A DNA stretch of 64,000 nucleotides from Cephalotrichum gorgonifer (lineage: Eukaryota > Ascomycota > Sordariomycetes > Microascales > Microascaceae), in the NCBI GenBank assembly GCA_900312665.1, contig ONZQ02000013.1, positions 1,138,781 to 1,202,780 of the forward strand. Reading direction: 5' to 3'. The notes beneath the pieces were generated by a model, which had not been told where the DNA came from, made no database searches, and saw only the letters and a program-made list of their open reading frames with translations. A program made the translations under genes and the position numbers. The first letter of the stretch is position 1. Every line of letters begins with the position of its first letter. Positions 1 to 12,537 of this stretch are shown piece by piece.

Positions 1-94
1 GGTGGGTACCCATTTCTCTGCCTCCTGCTCCTCCCGGACAGATCACGGGTGTCTCCCCCGCCCCCTTTCCTCGAATTCGAATTCACCGGCTAAG

Positions 95-646
95 CGGAAA
101 CGGACATTCCAGGCCAGCTTGGACTCCAAGGAGGACCAGAACTCGGTGGGGAAGTGCCCCGTGTCCGACGCGAAGATCGACGCCATGAAGGCGAAGGTGG
201 CCGCCTGGGTGCAGCCTGGACAGCCGGGCCACGCCCTGTTCGTCGAGAGGAAGCTACGGCTCTGCCTGTTTGACGGGTTCCTCATGTACTCGGCGGAGAC
301 GGCGGGTGCGATGAAGCGTATGGATATCAAGTTGTTCCTGTTAGTCAGTCGAGAGAAGGCTACGCAGCGGCGGGAAGCCCGTGACGGATACGTCACTCTC
401 GAGGGGTTTTGGAAGGACCCGCCCGGCTACGTGGAGAAAATAGTGTGGCCGAATTACGCGAAGGAGCACGCCTGGCTGTTCGAGAATGGCGATGTCGAGG
501 GCGTTCCTGATGAGGAGGTGCTAGAAAAGGCCGGCATCAGCGTGCAAACGGGCCTTGGACTTGACGTCGACATGGAAACAACGCTCGAATGGGCTGTGGA
601 CTTGATTGTCCGGGAGCTGGAAAAGAAGGTGCAAGCGCCGTTATGA
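95..646 (+). CDS. NRK1: Nicotinamide riboside kinase, 3' part (5' truncated by window edge)
   Basis: This is the C-terminal part of a fungal nicotinamide riboside kinase, which phosphorylates nicotinamide riboside to NMN in NAD+ salvage. The frame carries SKEDQNSVGKCPV, then FVERKLRLCLFDGFLMYS, and the strongly conserved nucleoside-kinase segment with REARDGYVTLEGFWKDPPGY followed by IVWPNYAKEHAWLF. The N-terminal P-loop lies outside the window. The frame is open from base 2, but the first ~30 codons do not look like the family. I place a 3' splice site at ctaag (93-94), which joins in phase 0 and puts RKRTFQ just before the conserved SKEDQNS block. This acceptor is inferred, and a later one is possible. 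The stop is TGA-flanked TAT GAC context at 644-646. The family is clear; only the exon edge is uncertain. Confidence 0.85.
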   Translation, partial: RKRTFQASLDSKEDQNSVGKCPVSDAKIDAMKAKVAAWVQPGQPGHALFVERKLRLCLFDGFLMYSAETAGAMKRMDIKLFLLVSREKATQRREARDGYVTLEGFWKDPPGYVEKIVWPNYAKEHAWLFENGDVEGVPDEEVLEKAGISVQTGLGLDVDMETTLEWAVDLIVRELEKKVQAPL

Positions 647-1155
647 CTGTCGACGGATCCTGTCTAATACTCGTACGTGCTCGGCGTAGATAGACATTAC
701 ATAGATTCCCTTGCGTGTGTGTAGATGGAGCAAGCATCAGGGTCACAGAGGATGAATAATATGTTGGTACATGTAGTTAATGTGGACCCTTCTGGGCGGA
801 GAGCCTGCCCAAGAGTGCTGTAGATTGCTCTGCACCTTTTGGTCCAACATAATACAACAGCTAATTGCTTGCCATTTTTTTTAGGGACGGACCTCCATGA
901 TAAAATCAAGGGAAATGGAAGAAGCTCCTGGTCTCAGGGGTAGGAAGTAATTAGAGTTGCCTTGCATTAACAGCTTATAAATGGGATGGGTGGTGACGAG
1001 TTCAGCGCTGTTGGTCGCGGGGCGGCAAGGGAGGAAAATCATGGTGGCGGCGCCACGCAGAAAAAAATAGTTCCTAAACCGATCAATGCTCGTTCGTCCT
1101 TGAATTACCAACCACGTCCCTGACGACAGCATAGCACAGCACAACGCGAGCCAAC
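647..1155. other. Intergenic: NRK1 3' region and PTH2 promoter
   Basis: No supported gene. The stretch holds the 3' flank of the kinase gene and the upstream region of PTH2. One TACTCGTA word lies near 665. I see no convincing TATA box or RNA gene. Confidence 0.5.
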
Positions 1156-2020
1156 ATGTCTACCGCGGAAGAGACCAGGCAGGTGACCGTCCTGCTATCA
1201 ACGGCCATCGTCTCCGTATTCTCCGGCTTCCTCCTAGGCGTCTACGCCATCCGCGGGTACCTGATCTCGCCGGAACTGGCGAAGGAGGCGAAGGCGAACT
1301 ACGTCGACCCCGTCGAGAGCGATGAGTCCGACATCGACGAGGCAGATACCATATTGGACCACGCGCCGAACTGGTCGAATGGAGAGGCGGCAGACAAGAG
1401 GGATGGCCTGAAGGCAAAGCCCACAGCCCCGGCCGAGACGTCGAAGCCGAAGGCGGCGATTGTGGACTCGGACGAGGAGTGCAAGCTGGTCCTGGTGGTC
1501 CGCACGGATCTGGGCATGACGAAAGGTGAGCAAGGACCGGTGGACACCCTACCCCCTCCTCTTCCCCCCTGCTTCCCACGCCTTCCTCCTCTACCTTCCC
1601 GTTCCGAGCTAGTTATTCTCACCCGGCGGGATTTCCAATTGGCCAGCCCTGCTTCTCTGTCCGTGTTGCTAACTACATACGCCCCTGGATCTAGGCAAGA
1701 TAGCCGCGCAGGCCGGGCACGCCACACTCGCATGCTTCAAGGAACTCTCGCGCGCGGCCCAACGCAACCCCAACTCCGCCGAGGCGCGGATCCTCCGGCG
1801 ATGGGAGCGCCGGGGCCAGAAGAAGGTCGCCGTGCAGATCAAGAGCGAGGACGAGCTGACGGAGCTGATGGGGATTGCGAGGAGTCTCGGGGTCACGGCC
1901 GAGGTCATCGCCGACGCCGGGAGGACGCAGATCGACCCCGGAAGCCTCACAGTTCTGGGTGTTGGGCCGGCCCCGGAGAGCCTGATAAACCAGGTCACTG
2001 GGCACCTGAAGCTCCTATAG
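1156..2020 (+). CDS. PTH2: Peptidyl-tRNA hydrolase 2 with N-terminal membrane anchor
   Basis: Pth2 hydrolyses the ester bond of peptidyl-tRNAs released from stalled ribosomes. The model has two exons, 1156-1525 and 1695-2020. The 169-nt intron starts GTGAGC and ends CTAG, and splicing joins LVLVVRTDLGMTK to GKIAAQAGHATLA, the Pth2 signature, in frame. The product is 231 aa. Residues ~10-35 form one hydrophobic helix (VLLSTAIVSVFSGFLLGVYAI), which suggests membrane anchoring such as the mitochondrial outer membrane or ER. An acidic linker (~50-105) follows, then the ~120-aa catalytic domain ending GVGPAPESLINQVTGHLKLL. Without splicing, the frame runs on as an unrelated proline/arginine-rich tail to 2064, so the intron is needed. 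The start is the first in-frame ATG. Confidence 0.93.
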
Positions 2021-3597
2021 TGAAGCTTCTCCCCAGGGACGATGGAGAGACTGGGGGACGGTAGGCTCGCGGCGAAGCCCGCGGGTTCGAGTTACGGAGT
2101 AGGAGTCAAGGGTTGGTTGGTTTAACATGGGGGGCCCATCCATATCTACACATGGTCATTCGAGTTTATGGAGTTATTGTGCATTTCCTGATACGACGCT
2201 AGACACTACAAGTATACACGCAGATACGGTAAATACGGGGGTCTTCGAAGGTCTGGGGAGGCACGCAGTATGACAATAGAGCGGAAGCACTGCTGCATAC
2301 GAGGGTAATCTGTCTAGAGCTTGAGCTTCGAGACACTGCATGGCGGGATGGGTGTCACATGTCGAGTTCAAAGCACGGAGCAGGCATTCCGAGTTGCAGC
2401 CACTGGGAAAATGCCCCAGCCATGAACATTGAACCATAGCTGGGTAATGCCTTGATTGGTGGAAATTGAAGCTCCATATCCGCCCGGGACTGAACCGCCA
2501 AGAGGCGCTAATTCAAGTATGTCCGACGCGACGATCCGGACACCACACGTCATTGCTTGGCTTAAGCAATGATTTCAAACCTGCTGCTCGTCATACTCTT
2601 CTTGTACGCATGAGCTCTTCCGCCCGAACCAAATGTCTACAAATATCTTGTCCCTGTCCTTGGTGCCTCGGGTGAAATCGGTTTGCCCAAGCCGCTCCGA
2701 CCAAATATGGGCAGCGGTTTATTAGTAGACAAACACGCAGGGATAAAGAGCTTCTGCATTATAAAGTAGTTATAGATGCTGTGTGTGATTGGCGGGGGGT
2801 ACCACTTAAACGTGGAATGGAAACCTATTTCATTCCAAGGTCTCCTCCGGGAGGGAGGATGGGATGAAGCGAAGGAGCTAATACTACATATGCTTACTTG
2901 TACTTGTATAATACATCCTTCGAGCATCACATCCCGCCTCCGGGCAGGCGGAGATCCCAAGCCTTTCCCTTCCTTTGCAGCTTAACATCTGCCATTCACC
3001 ATGATATTGGCTGGTTGGTGTCGGTGTCAGTCCTGACCTTACTTCCATTCACATGCTTTTGACTGAACCTTCATCCGCCGAGTAGTTCCTTGTACAAGCG
3101 AGCACGACCAACCTAGCTACATAGCAAGCAAGGTTTAAGCTGTGACTGGCAGGCATCCCCGGTGCGAAGCGACGTCACTCCTGTCTCGCTGCGCCTTTTA
3201 CACGCCCGTCGGTACTCCACACACCCTCCATCTAACTCTGGCTGGCTGTTGACTACAAGTCATTTCTTCATCACTAACCCTCCCACTACTAAAGTATATC
3301 CTCTTCCTCCCGTTTGACCGTTATTTTACTTGTCTGGGCCCGCGACAAACGCGTCACTCTCTCACTCATTGCTGCCTCTACCTAGGCACCCCCGGATCCT
3401 CTCCCGGAACGGTGTTGGCCATTTTCCCATCCAAGTCGATCAATCGACTTCCATCACTGCAACGTCCCAATTCTCCGTCGAACCTTCTGTACGACATATA
3501 CCGGCGTCTCGTCTGAGCCGCGACCCCGGTTGGCTGTGCTTGAGGTGCTCCCCCGGGCGGCCCTTGGCCGCTGTTGCATGTCCACCTCAGCCCTACA
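2021..3597. other. Intergenic: PTH2 3' flank and GUT2 promoter/5' UTR
   Basis: About 1.6 kb without a supported gene. It contains TACAAGTA near 2207 and overlapping TACTTGTA words near 2893-2908. The 3' half is pyrimidine-rich, as expected of a fungal promoter and 5' leader. Short frames here show no family features. Confidence 0.5.
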
Positions 3598-5731
3598 ATG
3601 GCTCCAATCCGCTTCCAGGCAGTGCGCCGGTGGGCATTGCCTGCGACGGCCGGCCTCCTAGGAGGTGCCATCTTCTACAGCTACCGCCCCCGGGAGATTC
3701 CCGGGTTCGAACCGCCCGTGGTGCCCCACCCCATCTACGGTGCGGACGGCACCTTCAGGCTTCCAAAGTTCCCGCGCATCAGATCCAGAGAGGAGCAAAT
3801 CACCCGCCTCCGCCGGAGCTCCGAGGCCAAGGACGACGAGTATGACATGCTAATCATAGGCGGCGGCGCAACCGGCGCCGGAGTCGCCCTGGACGCCGCT
3901 ACACGCGGGCTCAAGGTAGCTATCGTCGAGAGGGACGACTTTAGCAGCGGCACAAGCAGCAAAAGCACGAAGCTCGTCCACGGGGGCGTCCGATATCTCG
4001 AGAAGGCCGTCTGGAACCTCGACTACTCGCAGTACCAGCTTGTCAGGGAGGCTCTCAAGGAGCGCAAGTATTTCCTGAAGACGGCGCCACACCTGAGCGC
4101 GTGGTTGCCCATAATGATCCCGATAGACACGTGGTGGAAGGCGCCGTACTTCTGGGCTGGGACCAAGGCCTATGATTTCCTGGCGGGCAGCGAAGGCATC
4201 GAGAGTTCCTACTTCCTGACGAAGAGCAAGGCCCTCGAGGCCTTCCCCATGCTGAAGAGGTCCGATCTCTTCGGCGCATTGGTCTACTACGACGGCGCCC
4301 ACAACGATTCTCGGATGAATGTGTCCCTTGCCATGACAGCCGCCCTATACGGCGCCACCGTCGTCAACCACATGGAAGTAACGGGGCTTCTGAAGAACGA
4401 CAGGGGGAAGCTCTGTGGCGCCACCGTCAGGGACAACATCCCTCCGAGAGACGGGCAGGCGGCGACAGAGATCGCCGTGAAGGCAAAGTGTGTCGTTAAC
4501 TGCACTGGTCCGTTCGTGGACTCGATACGGAAAATGGATGACCCCAGTTTCAAGGACATCGTGGCGCCGTCATCAGGTGTCCACATCATGCTCCCCGGCT
4601 ACTTCACTCCGGCCAACATGGGCCTCATAGACCCTTCTACATCGGACGGCCGCGTCATCTTCTTCCTCCCCTGGCAAGGGAACACGATTGCGGGGACGAC
4701 GGATGAGCCGTGCTCCATTGGGCCTAACCCCTTGCCGGATGAAGAGGCCATCCAGTGGATCCTCAGCGAAATCCGACACTACATCGCGCCCGACATCAAC
4801 GTCCGCCGTGGGGACGTCCTGGCCGCGTGGTCAGGCATACGTCCCCTCGTCAAAGATCCCAAAGCTAAGAACACGGAATCACTCGTAAGGAACCATCTCA
4901 TAAACATCTCACCCTCCGGCCTCCTCACATGCGCTGGAGGGAAGTGGACGACGTATCGACAGATGGCGGAGGAGTGCGTAGACGAGGCCATCGCGGAATT
5001 CGGTCTCAATACGAAGCCCTTCACGAACGCCCCATCAGTTAGCGGCTCCGATGCCGTCGACGACGGCGCGATTCTGGACGGCACCTGTCAGACGCACCAC
5101 GTCCGCCTCATCGGTGCTCATGGGTTTAGCAAGACGCTCTTCATCCCCCTCATCCAGCACTTCGGTGTTGAGACAGACGTTGCGAGGCACCTGACCGAGA
5201 GCTACGGGGACCGTGCCTGGGCGGTCGCCGCGCTGTGCCAGCCGACGGAGAAGCGGTTCCCGGCCCGGGGCGAGCGGATCTCGCAGCTCTACCCATTCGT
5301 CGATGGTGAGGTGCGATACGCTGTGAGGCACGAGTACGCCCAAACCGCCGTGGACGTACTGGCTAGGAGAACGAGGCTGGCCTTCCTCAACGCCCAGGCC
5401 GCCCTGGAGGCGTTGCCGCGCGTGATTGATATCATGGCCCAGGAGTTGAAGTGGGACAAGGCCAGACAGGACCTGGAGTGGACCGAGTGTAAGTAGTTGA
5501 CCCTAGACAAGAAGCTACCTGTCCGCAGCACGGCATCGCTTCGCGCTGCTTCCAGGCGCAGTCGCTAACGTGGTGTAACAACCAACAGCTGTCGCCTTTC
5601 TCGAGTCCATGGGCCTGCCCCAGCCCATGCTCTCATCTACTCGTAAGCAGGTAGAACAGGGTAAACTTGATTTCACGAGCTCCCGCGAATGGTCCATGTA
5701 CTCGCGGCACGACGGCCCCACGGATGATTAG
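3598..5731 (+). CDS. GUT2: Mitochondrial FAD-dependent glycerol-3-phosphate dehydrogenase
   Basis: Gut2 oxidises glycerol-3-phosphate to dihydroxyacetone phosphate and passes electrons to ubiquinone at the inner mitochondrial membrane (glycerol use and G3P shuttle). The start is ATG 3598; the eight codons upstream begin with TTG. Residues 1-30 combine basic residues with a hydrophobic helix (ALPATAGLLGGAIFY), as in a mitochondrial presequence or anchor. The FAD Rossmann motif GGGATGAG is at ~88-95, followed by FSSGTSSKSTKLVHGGVRY (115-133). Exon 1 ends at 5488 with a GTAAGT donor. A 100-nt intron ends CAACAG at 5588, and exon 2 (5589-5731) adds SVAFLESMGLPQP to SMYSRHDGPTDD, the usual C-terminal tail. 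Unspliced, the frame would stop early at 5496. The product is 677 aa, normal for the family. Confidence 0.96.
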
Positions 5732-6749
5732 GAGAATCGCGCGGTGCATCTGTACGCGGCATGCATCCTTCGGACTAGGGTCATTACGTACGGCACTGAC
5801 CTGATCTTCTCATCTGGCCTATGGTGACGGCGATACCCATTCGGGTACGGGCGGGATTGGAACACCTTGTGGATTGGCTACCTAGACAAAGGTTAGTTGG
5901 GTACATTCGTAGGAGAGGTATTCTTCAGCAATGAAAGGCGCGCTCCTCCCGCGGCTAGTGGAGCATCGCACAATGGTGGCCCGTTGCAATTTCTAAACCA
6001 ACATGTGTTCGTGCTGAAGTGGTCCGCTTCTTCATGGCGGCACGAAGGTCTCGGCTGCGGGGAGGTGGACCTAACTGGCGGTTGTGACGTGGCGGCATAC
6101 TTGTCGCTAGATGTCGGTACATATAGACCCCAAGCTATATCCTCCTGCCTTCCTTACCTTAGCTTCAGGTACCAGGTCTCACAGGTAAGGGGACTGGGGG
6201 CCACTGGTCATGACAACTCGAGCCGGAGGCCCACGAGAAAGGAACAAGTTTTGAAGAGGAACCATAGAACTCTATTGTGGTCTTTTCCGTTCCATTAGTG
6301 ATCCATGTACCATGCTATATCGTGTGTCCTTCCTATTTTACGCTTCGCTTCGTAACACCAAAATCGGGTATTGCCCCCCCCTACCTGACGACGGAACAAA
6401 AGAAATCTGATACAGAGAAAAGGAAAACACACAGAGCGCCTCATTACATTAATAAAAAAGAAAAGAGAAAAAAAAGAGCAAACCCTTCGCCATCTATGAT
6501 GCTTTCGCCGTGTGTATGCCGTAAATATGCTTCGTTACAGGTTTTCCAAGACAAGATGTGAAAAAATAATGTGAAGGAGAAGATAGAGAGAGGTGTGTGT
6601 GAGAGAGAGGTGGGTATGGTGACAGGAGAACAAGGGATGGTGGTTTTTCTCCCGATCCCTAGTGGAGGTTCTCTCGGGGATGACGTTGCCGAGAGGTGGC
6701 CATGGGCGTGGGTTTAAGATGAAGCCGGTTGGAGTGTGATGAGGCGCCG
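5732..6749. other. Convergent intergenic region between GUT2 and the RGS gene
   Basis: About 1 kb between two convergent genes. It has a purine-rich stretch (6405-6480) and a GT/GA microsatellite near 6590-6612. No supported gene or RNA. Confidence 0.5.
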
Positions 6750-8666
6750 TCAGTCCGCCACGCTGTTTCTTCGGTCCGTATTCGGTTCGGAAGCCGACGT
6801 AGGTCCCACGCTGAAGACGCGATGGATGAGCTTCCGAGCACCCTCGTTACCTCGCCGAACCGACGTCGCTAGTGTGTGAAGCCCAGGCGCACTCCTCCTG
6901 TTCTCGGTCGCTGACATTCTCCGGTCCAACTCCGCGTCCCATCCGTACATGTCCTCGTCGCAGGAGATATGGGGGAGCGGCTCCGGGGCGGCAGGCCGGT
7001 CATCATCGTCGTTCGTGTAGATGCCCAGGAGATTCGAAACATCGTTCAAGGCGGCGCAGCAGGGACTTGATGTGGGGGCTGGAATAAGTGTTCGGTCGGT
7101 AGAATTCGTCCCGATCTCGACTTCGGTACCCACATCCGTCATGGTCACGGTGTCGTCCGTATCCAATGAAATCTTGGGGGGCCGCTCTGCCACAGGTTCT
7201 GGCAGGGGCGTAACGTTTACCGAGCTGCTGCTTGGCCCGTCGGCCTTGATATCGCACGCCTCCAGGCGACGCGCCGGGGCCTTGGGGTGTCGCCGAATGC
7301 GAATATCCTTCCTCACCATGAAAGGTCGCTGTATTCTGTATCGTTGATCTCGGTGATCAGGATATACTTTTGCGGTCATGCCATTCCTGTATTCTCCGCC
7401 GCTGAGTGCCCCATGACTCTCGGCTTCCACGTACCTCTCGCCCGGGCCCGGCCGCGTCGTTTCGGACGGGCCGAGATAGCGCTGGCCAGGGTGAGGTTCC
7501 TCCCAACTGCGTTCCGATGGTTGGCTGGGTCCTTCAGAAGGACCGAGGGAAGAGGTGCGTGCGGAAGGCCCTGCGGCGGAGGATGCGGGTGGTGGCATGA
7601 CCTGCTCATCTCATAAGCGATTCTCGGTGTTACTGTCGCACATGACGATGTCTCCTTCGGTTGGGGAGGATGTGGTGGAGGTGGCCTGATGCTTGGTAAG
7701 GCTAGGCTTTATCATTTTGCCTAGACCAAGCTTTGCACCGACCTTCTTCCAACCGTTGTTGTGCGCATTCAGTGCTCTCTGGAGCCCGCCCGGAGGCGAG
7801 GAGGAGGTGAAGTTCCATTCGGGTGTGGGAGGTGTCATCGGGGGCGTCATCGGCTCCGTCTCCGTCGCCGTTGGCGAGTTTGCACTTCCGTTGTCGTCGG
7901 TTAAGCCAACTCGGTCAACTCCTTCCGTAGAGTTGGAGGCAGAGCGGTCCGGTCTGCCGCCAAGAACTGCAGGCAAAAGTATCGGAGACCGGCTTGCATC
8001 ACGACGCGTCGGAGAGCTTTCCTTGCCTGAACGTGCCCGAGCTCGACTGTATCGGCGGTCAAGAGAGTGGTCCTCTGGCTGATAGTCGGTGAAATTCGTG
8101 CCCACTGACTCGAGAAACGGGACCAAGACGGAGTCGTTCATAAGCTCGTATATGATTCGAACTGCCTCGTCTAGCTGTGAGGGGTGGGGAGGTGTCGAAG
8201 AGCACGGCTGGTCTAGAAGTCGGTCGCGGACAGGGCAGGGAAGATTGACTTCCCGTGGGGCGCAAGGGACGATGTATGCCTCCATCAGCTTGATCCATGC
8301 CGAGCACATGTACTCGTCCTCGTCGCGGACGCGCTTATCTCGCTCGAGGAAGATGTGGTTGTATTCCGTGCGATAACGGTCGGCCTCCATGGTGAACTCA
8401 AGGGTCTCAAGGCAGTGGTTTTGCGACAGGTATGCCATGAACGCGCTTAGGGTCCACGGCGGTGAGGAAGTGTTGGATAGGATTTCGGATAGAGTGGGGG
8501 GCTTGCCTACGCCGGAGAGCAAGTGACCGCTGGGAGGTCGCGAGGAACCAGGCAGCATGGTGCGCAGCCCCAGGTCCCATCCTTCTAGTATTGATGCCCT
8601 TGCTGACGCTCTTGCTGACGCCCTAGCTGACGCCCTAGGGGACGAATCTCGTGAGGCGTGATTCAT
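6750..8666 (-). CDS. RGS-domain protein (regulator of G-protein signalling)
   Basis: The N-terminal third holds an RGS fold: PTLSEILSNTSSPPWTLSAF, then LETLEFTMEADRY, SAWIKLMEAYIVP, and QLDEAVRIIYELMNDSVLVPFLESV. RGS proteins speed GTP hydrolysis by G-alpha subunits. The longest frame starts with a TTG codon at 8756; the first in-frame ATG is 8666 (MNHASRDSS). An upstream coding exon (an ATG lies at 8919) cannot be excluded. A four-fold ASAR repeat precedes the domain. An in-frame TGA at 7611-7613 splits the locus into 5' and 3' frames of the same phase. A 63-nt intron (7571-7633, donor GTAACA, acceptor CCGCAG) would remove it and give ~617 aa. The C-terminal half is low-complexity with no domain I recognise. 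Single-gene structure is inferred; the RGS call is firm. Confidence 0.72.
8596..8640 (-). repeat. In-gene tandem repeat encoding (ASAR)n
   Basis: About four copies of a 12-nt unit (GCTGACGCCCTA-like on the plus strand) encode repeated Ala-Ser-Ala-Arg on the minus strand near the N-terminus of the RGS protein. Copies differ by single bases. Copy number is likely to vary between strains. Confidence 0.8.
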
Positions 8667-9740
8667 TGGGACGGATGTTGACTGTCTGCCCACCCTGGAT
8701 TCAACTGTCACAGGTATGGGGAGATAGTCGAGGTGAGGTTGGTTGTAATATCGCAAAGACGCTCGCCAGAACCTGCCCGTGCTACTTGGTTGAAATGCGT
8801 TCTACGGGTGATACATATGAGACGAGGAACGGGCGCCGTTTCGCGGGCAACGGAACGATCGAGCTGAAGGATTCCGGGGTTGCGGGTGTAGAAAGGATCG
8901 AGACACCACAACTGGTCATGGGTATCGGCAGATTAGGGCCCGTTAGAGAATTGATCGGGATTGCCGAAGTGTAATAGGACTCGGGGTACTGTGGCTTGGA
9001 GGTCGTTCGAAGATCCAGGCCGTTGGCCGAGACAAGGCGTAGTCAAGGAAATTCAATTCCGTTGGAGAGAACCGTTGGAGCAAGTCAAACCAAGGAATCG
9101 GATTGCCAGTTTGAAGAGAGGGGTAGTTGAGGTAAGGGAGGATCCGACAGATTCGCAAAGATTAGAGCGTCGTTTCGGGCGAGTAGTTTGAGTGAGGACC
9201 GAGTCGATTTGGATTATGCGATCGTTTCATATCAAACCCCTTCTTAGTTTTTTTTTTCTTTTTCTTCTTTGGCGCTGTTCTCTAGCAGGGGGGGGATCGT
9301 GGTCTTGAATCGAGGAGGAGTAGTTGGGACGGAATCGACAAGGGGAAAGAGGAGGCGATGCAGGTGGTTTTGACGGGAAGGGTAGATGGGAGAAATGCGA
9401 GGAGGCACTTGGTACCCCGTACTGGGTACATGTACAAGGAGAGAAAAGAAGGCGGATAGAATGTTCCTTTGCCCAGACGTGGTTGGCTATTGATGAGAGT
9501 GGACAAGGGTAGGGGTGGTATTGTGCTTGAACGAAAATGAAAAGCGGTGGAGGCGCTGCAGAATGGGTGGGGACACATGGATCATCCCTGATCCCTGGGC
9601 CTCTGTGTACTTGTACAAGTACTCGTCCTTGTAGATAACATGGATCCATTTGGGGTGTACAGTGTACGAAGGTACTTACACTTGTTTGTAAGGTTCAGGC
9701 GCTGCTTGGAAATCCGCCCAGGGTGGGGGAAATCCCCGAG

Positions 9741-9764
9741 AGTGTACAACAAGTAGTACACTCT
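9741..9764. repeat. Inverted repeat GAGTGTAC / GTACACTC
   Basis: Perfect 8-bp arms (9741-9748 and 9757-9764) around an 8-nt loop. One of several hairpins in this block built from GTAC-centred words. Confidence 0.7.
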
Positions 9765-10886
9765 ACTATGACGAGCTATTGGAAACGGGGCGAGTGTCCA
9801 GTTACGGGCGCCCCGGCGAAAATCCACGGCAGGCCCGTCTGGGCTTTCAAAAGCCAGCCGAGGTCGAGATGGGGGATATCTCTCTCTCTCTCTCTCTGTC
9901 GTGAAAGGACCGTCATTTCTACTAGGCTGTAGATAGCTTCACACAGAGCTGTATTGGTGCGAATCTGTGAGGAACGAAAGCGAATTGGCCAAATCAGGCA
10001 TGTCCATTTGAGGAACGTGTCTTGCGAACGATGCCGCCTTGGAGTACTTCGTACTCATACTTGACCTGCCCGTCTGGAGACTTGCGTCATACTTCAGCCC
10101 CTGCACCCCATTTCATGGGAGGGCCCACTTGGATTACGTCGTGATTGTTAACTAAAGTACATACAATGCTGGCGAAGCGTGTCCCCTCTAATGCTTCAGA
10201 GTTCATCGCCCTCGTACTCGTACTTGAAGGAGGAGGTACTATCATTTATGGTGCCCGTTTATTGCTTCCACCTCTTCCCATCCATTAAGATGCAGGCGAG
10301 CAGAGGTAGTTCAAGAAATACCAGTGCGCTATCATGTTAAGGATATATACAGCTAGCTACAAGTATGTTGTTATGCACGACCACGGCCAGGGAACGAGAC
10401 ACACGACCCAGGCAAAGAAGGTTACACGGGTGCGCTCCCATGGAATGATGGCCCCCTCACGGAAGCTTCTATTATTATTACTACTTGTACTTCGTACGAG
10501 GTACCTACCCCTTGGGTGATTGTGGAGGGCTCATGATCCACCGCTGCAGGGGGCTCAGCATCGAACATTGATGGAAGGAATGGCTGCCTCCATCGGCCCA
10601 ATCAACGCAAAAGGTGTGGCCCACATACATGAGGGTCCGGACGTTTACTGGTCATCGGGGGTTTTGACCCGCACATCACACGGGGTACATAATTGGGCTG
10701 CTACCCATTTCCAGTGCGAATAATAAATACGCCGACACTGTCCTGCTACAAGTACAAGTATAGTTACTGACACTTGTACTCTTCGAACAGAGGGTGATCC
10801 CGTACTTGTACCCGGAGGGTCTGGGGGCTAGTACGCACCTAATCTGTTTTCGGATCCATGTTCCTGGTGGAATGTGCGAGCCGGAG

Positions 10887-10967
10887 GAAGCCACAACCGC
10901 TTTGGAGGTTGGGAAGGTGAGACAAAGAAGCCACAACCGCATTCTCTGAGGGCAGGAAAGGTGAGAC
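10887..10967. repeat. Imperfect tandem duplication, ~40-44 bp unit
   Basis: GAAGCCACAACCGC occurs at 10887-10900 and again at 10927-10940. Each copy is followed by a diverged centre and then by AAGGTGAGAC. Two copies only; function unknown. Confidence 0.8.
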
Positions 10968-12492
10968 GGTGGATATGCAGCTCCCGTCGCCAGTTCTTCT
11001 CCTCTTACTCGTAATTCCGGGCTGGCGCGAGTCAGGAGATGGGAACGGGCCATACACCTACCTCCTTGGACAAGTACAGGCGACCTGCCTCGTTTGGCAC
11101 GACCTCCTCCCATGCTGAAAAAAATGGTTTCGCCACCGCAAACAAAACCAGTCCCGCCCTCGTGAGGGTTAGCACAGCCCGGGTGACCCAAAGTGGCTGT
11201 TCTCCGACGACTGATCGATCATCTTTCAATATTGATTGTCAAAAAAAAAAACTTCCTAATAATAGACAACCGCCGAATGCCTCTTTGTCCCGTCCGCCAC
11301 GCCCTCCTTCCTCGTACGAGTAGGCTGGGCGGCTTCGTTTCCCGGCATTTCGCTAGGGCGCTACAGGCACGACTGGTCACTACTGGCATCTTGGCCGTCT
11401 TTTTAGACATAGATAGACCCCGTGGATACTACTATTTATCCCCTGGGCCAGGGGCAGCCCGCCAGGCGCAATACCAATGCCTCAGAGGAGCCTATCATTC
11501 CCCCCCCCTCCGAGAGAAGAGGGCGGGCCTGTCCAACGATGCCGCCCATACATGTAAGAAACATGCAGCTAGAAGATACGCCGCGACCAATCCGATAGGC
11601 CGATCTCTTCGTCCGTCTCATTATTTCCAGCTGTCTGACGAGGAAGCCTAAAGGTGGCCGGTCCGTAATGCATGTCCTGCTGCCGGCAACTCGCCTAGCC
11701 CTTCGCCGGGGTAATTCATTGGTCGTCGTACAAGGACAACATCAACGTGGAACGACGCCTCCGACAGGACTTCATTTACAAATATTAGCTATTACCATAT
11801 TACGTGTATTACGAACACGGCAAACGCGGCGCCTTATCGTTCGAGTGAGCGCTGGGTGACGACATGGACATGGGGCTGTATCGAGACACTGTCGATCATA
11901 CACGACGCCATAATTGTACTAGTACGGGTACGAGTAGGTCTCTCTTTACCCGTACGACCAGGTGCGAGATACAAGTACATCCATCCCAAGGAATGGCGTT
12001 TTCCGGACCATCACTGTGTCCTGTAGCGGAGACTCCGCCAAAAGCCGGATCACCTCCACTTTGCATGCAACATAGTGTCCCCACCGGGCACGCAACGCTA
12101 AGCTTTCCTCCGTGACGGAGGGCGAAAGTAGCCGTGTGTGGGGGTCCGTACGATTCTCCGTTCAAGTATCATGCGGCTACGGGTGAGGGTACGGGGTACT
12201 TGAACGGAGTGTGAGTGTATGTGTGTGTCTTTTTTTGGTTTTCGGGGAACAGCAGATCGGGCGAAGAAGTGTCATGGATGGTCTCCCCAAGGCCAGGCAG
12301 ACCGACGCCATGGCGCCCTTCAGGGCCCGCTTGGATTGGCCAGCAAGACGCATCTAATCTGTCGGTTCCTCGGCGCGCCTGCAGTACAAGTATTCACATA
12401 GTCAAGACACGTTCCGGTGTTGAAACAGAGTTACGAGTAATCTGAGTATTTCGTGCGAGTCAGGAATGTACTCTTACGAGTACAATCCTTGT

Positions 12493-12537
12493 CCCGCTGC
12501 TCCTTCTCCCGTTGCTCCTTCTCCCACTGCTCCTCCT
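12493..12537. repeat. 15-bp tandem repeat, three copies
   Basis: Three consecutive 15-mers of the form CCCGCTGCTCCTTCT, the second and third with one to three changes. A minisatellite in noncoding DNA. Confidence 0.8.

Noticed and set aside
2083..2094. GGGTTCGAGTT resembling a tRNA T-loop
   Set aside because: The 5-bp T stem does not pair and no acceptor or anticodon arm can be drawn upstream.
8597..8640. Possible CRISPR-like array
   Set aside because: The 12-bp unit has no spacers and is in frame inside a coding region.
10676..11191. 171-codon minus-strand frame
   Set aside because: Crosses the tandem duplication at 10887-10967 and several palindromic words. Looks like chance.
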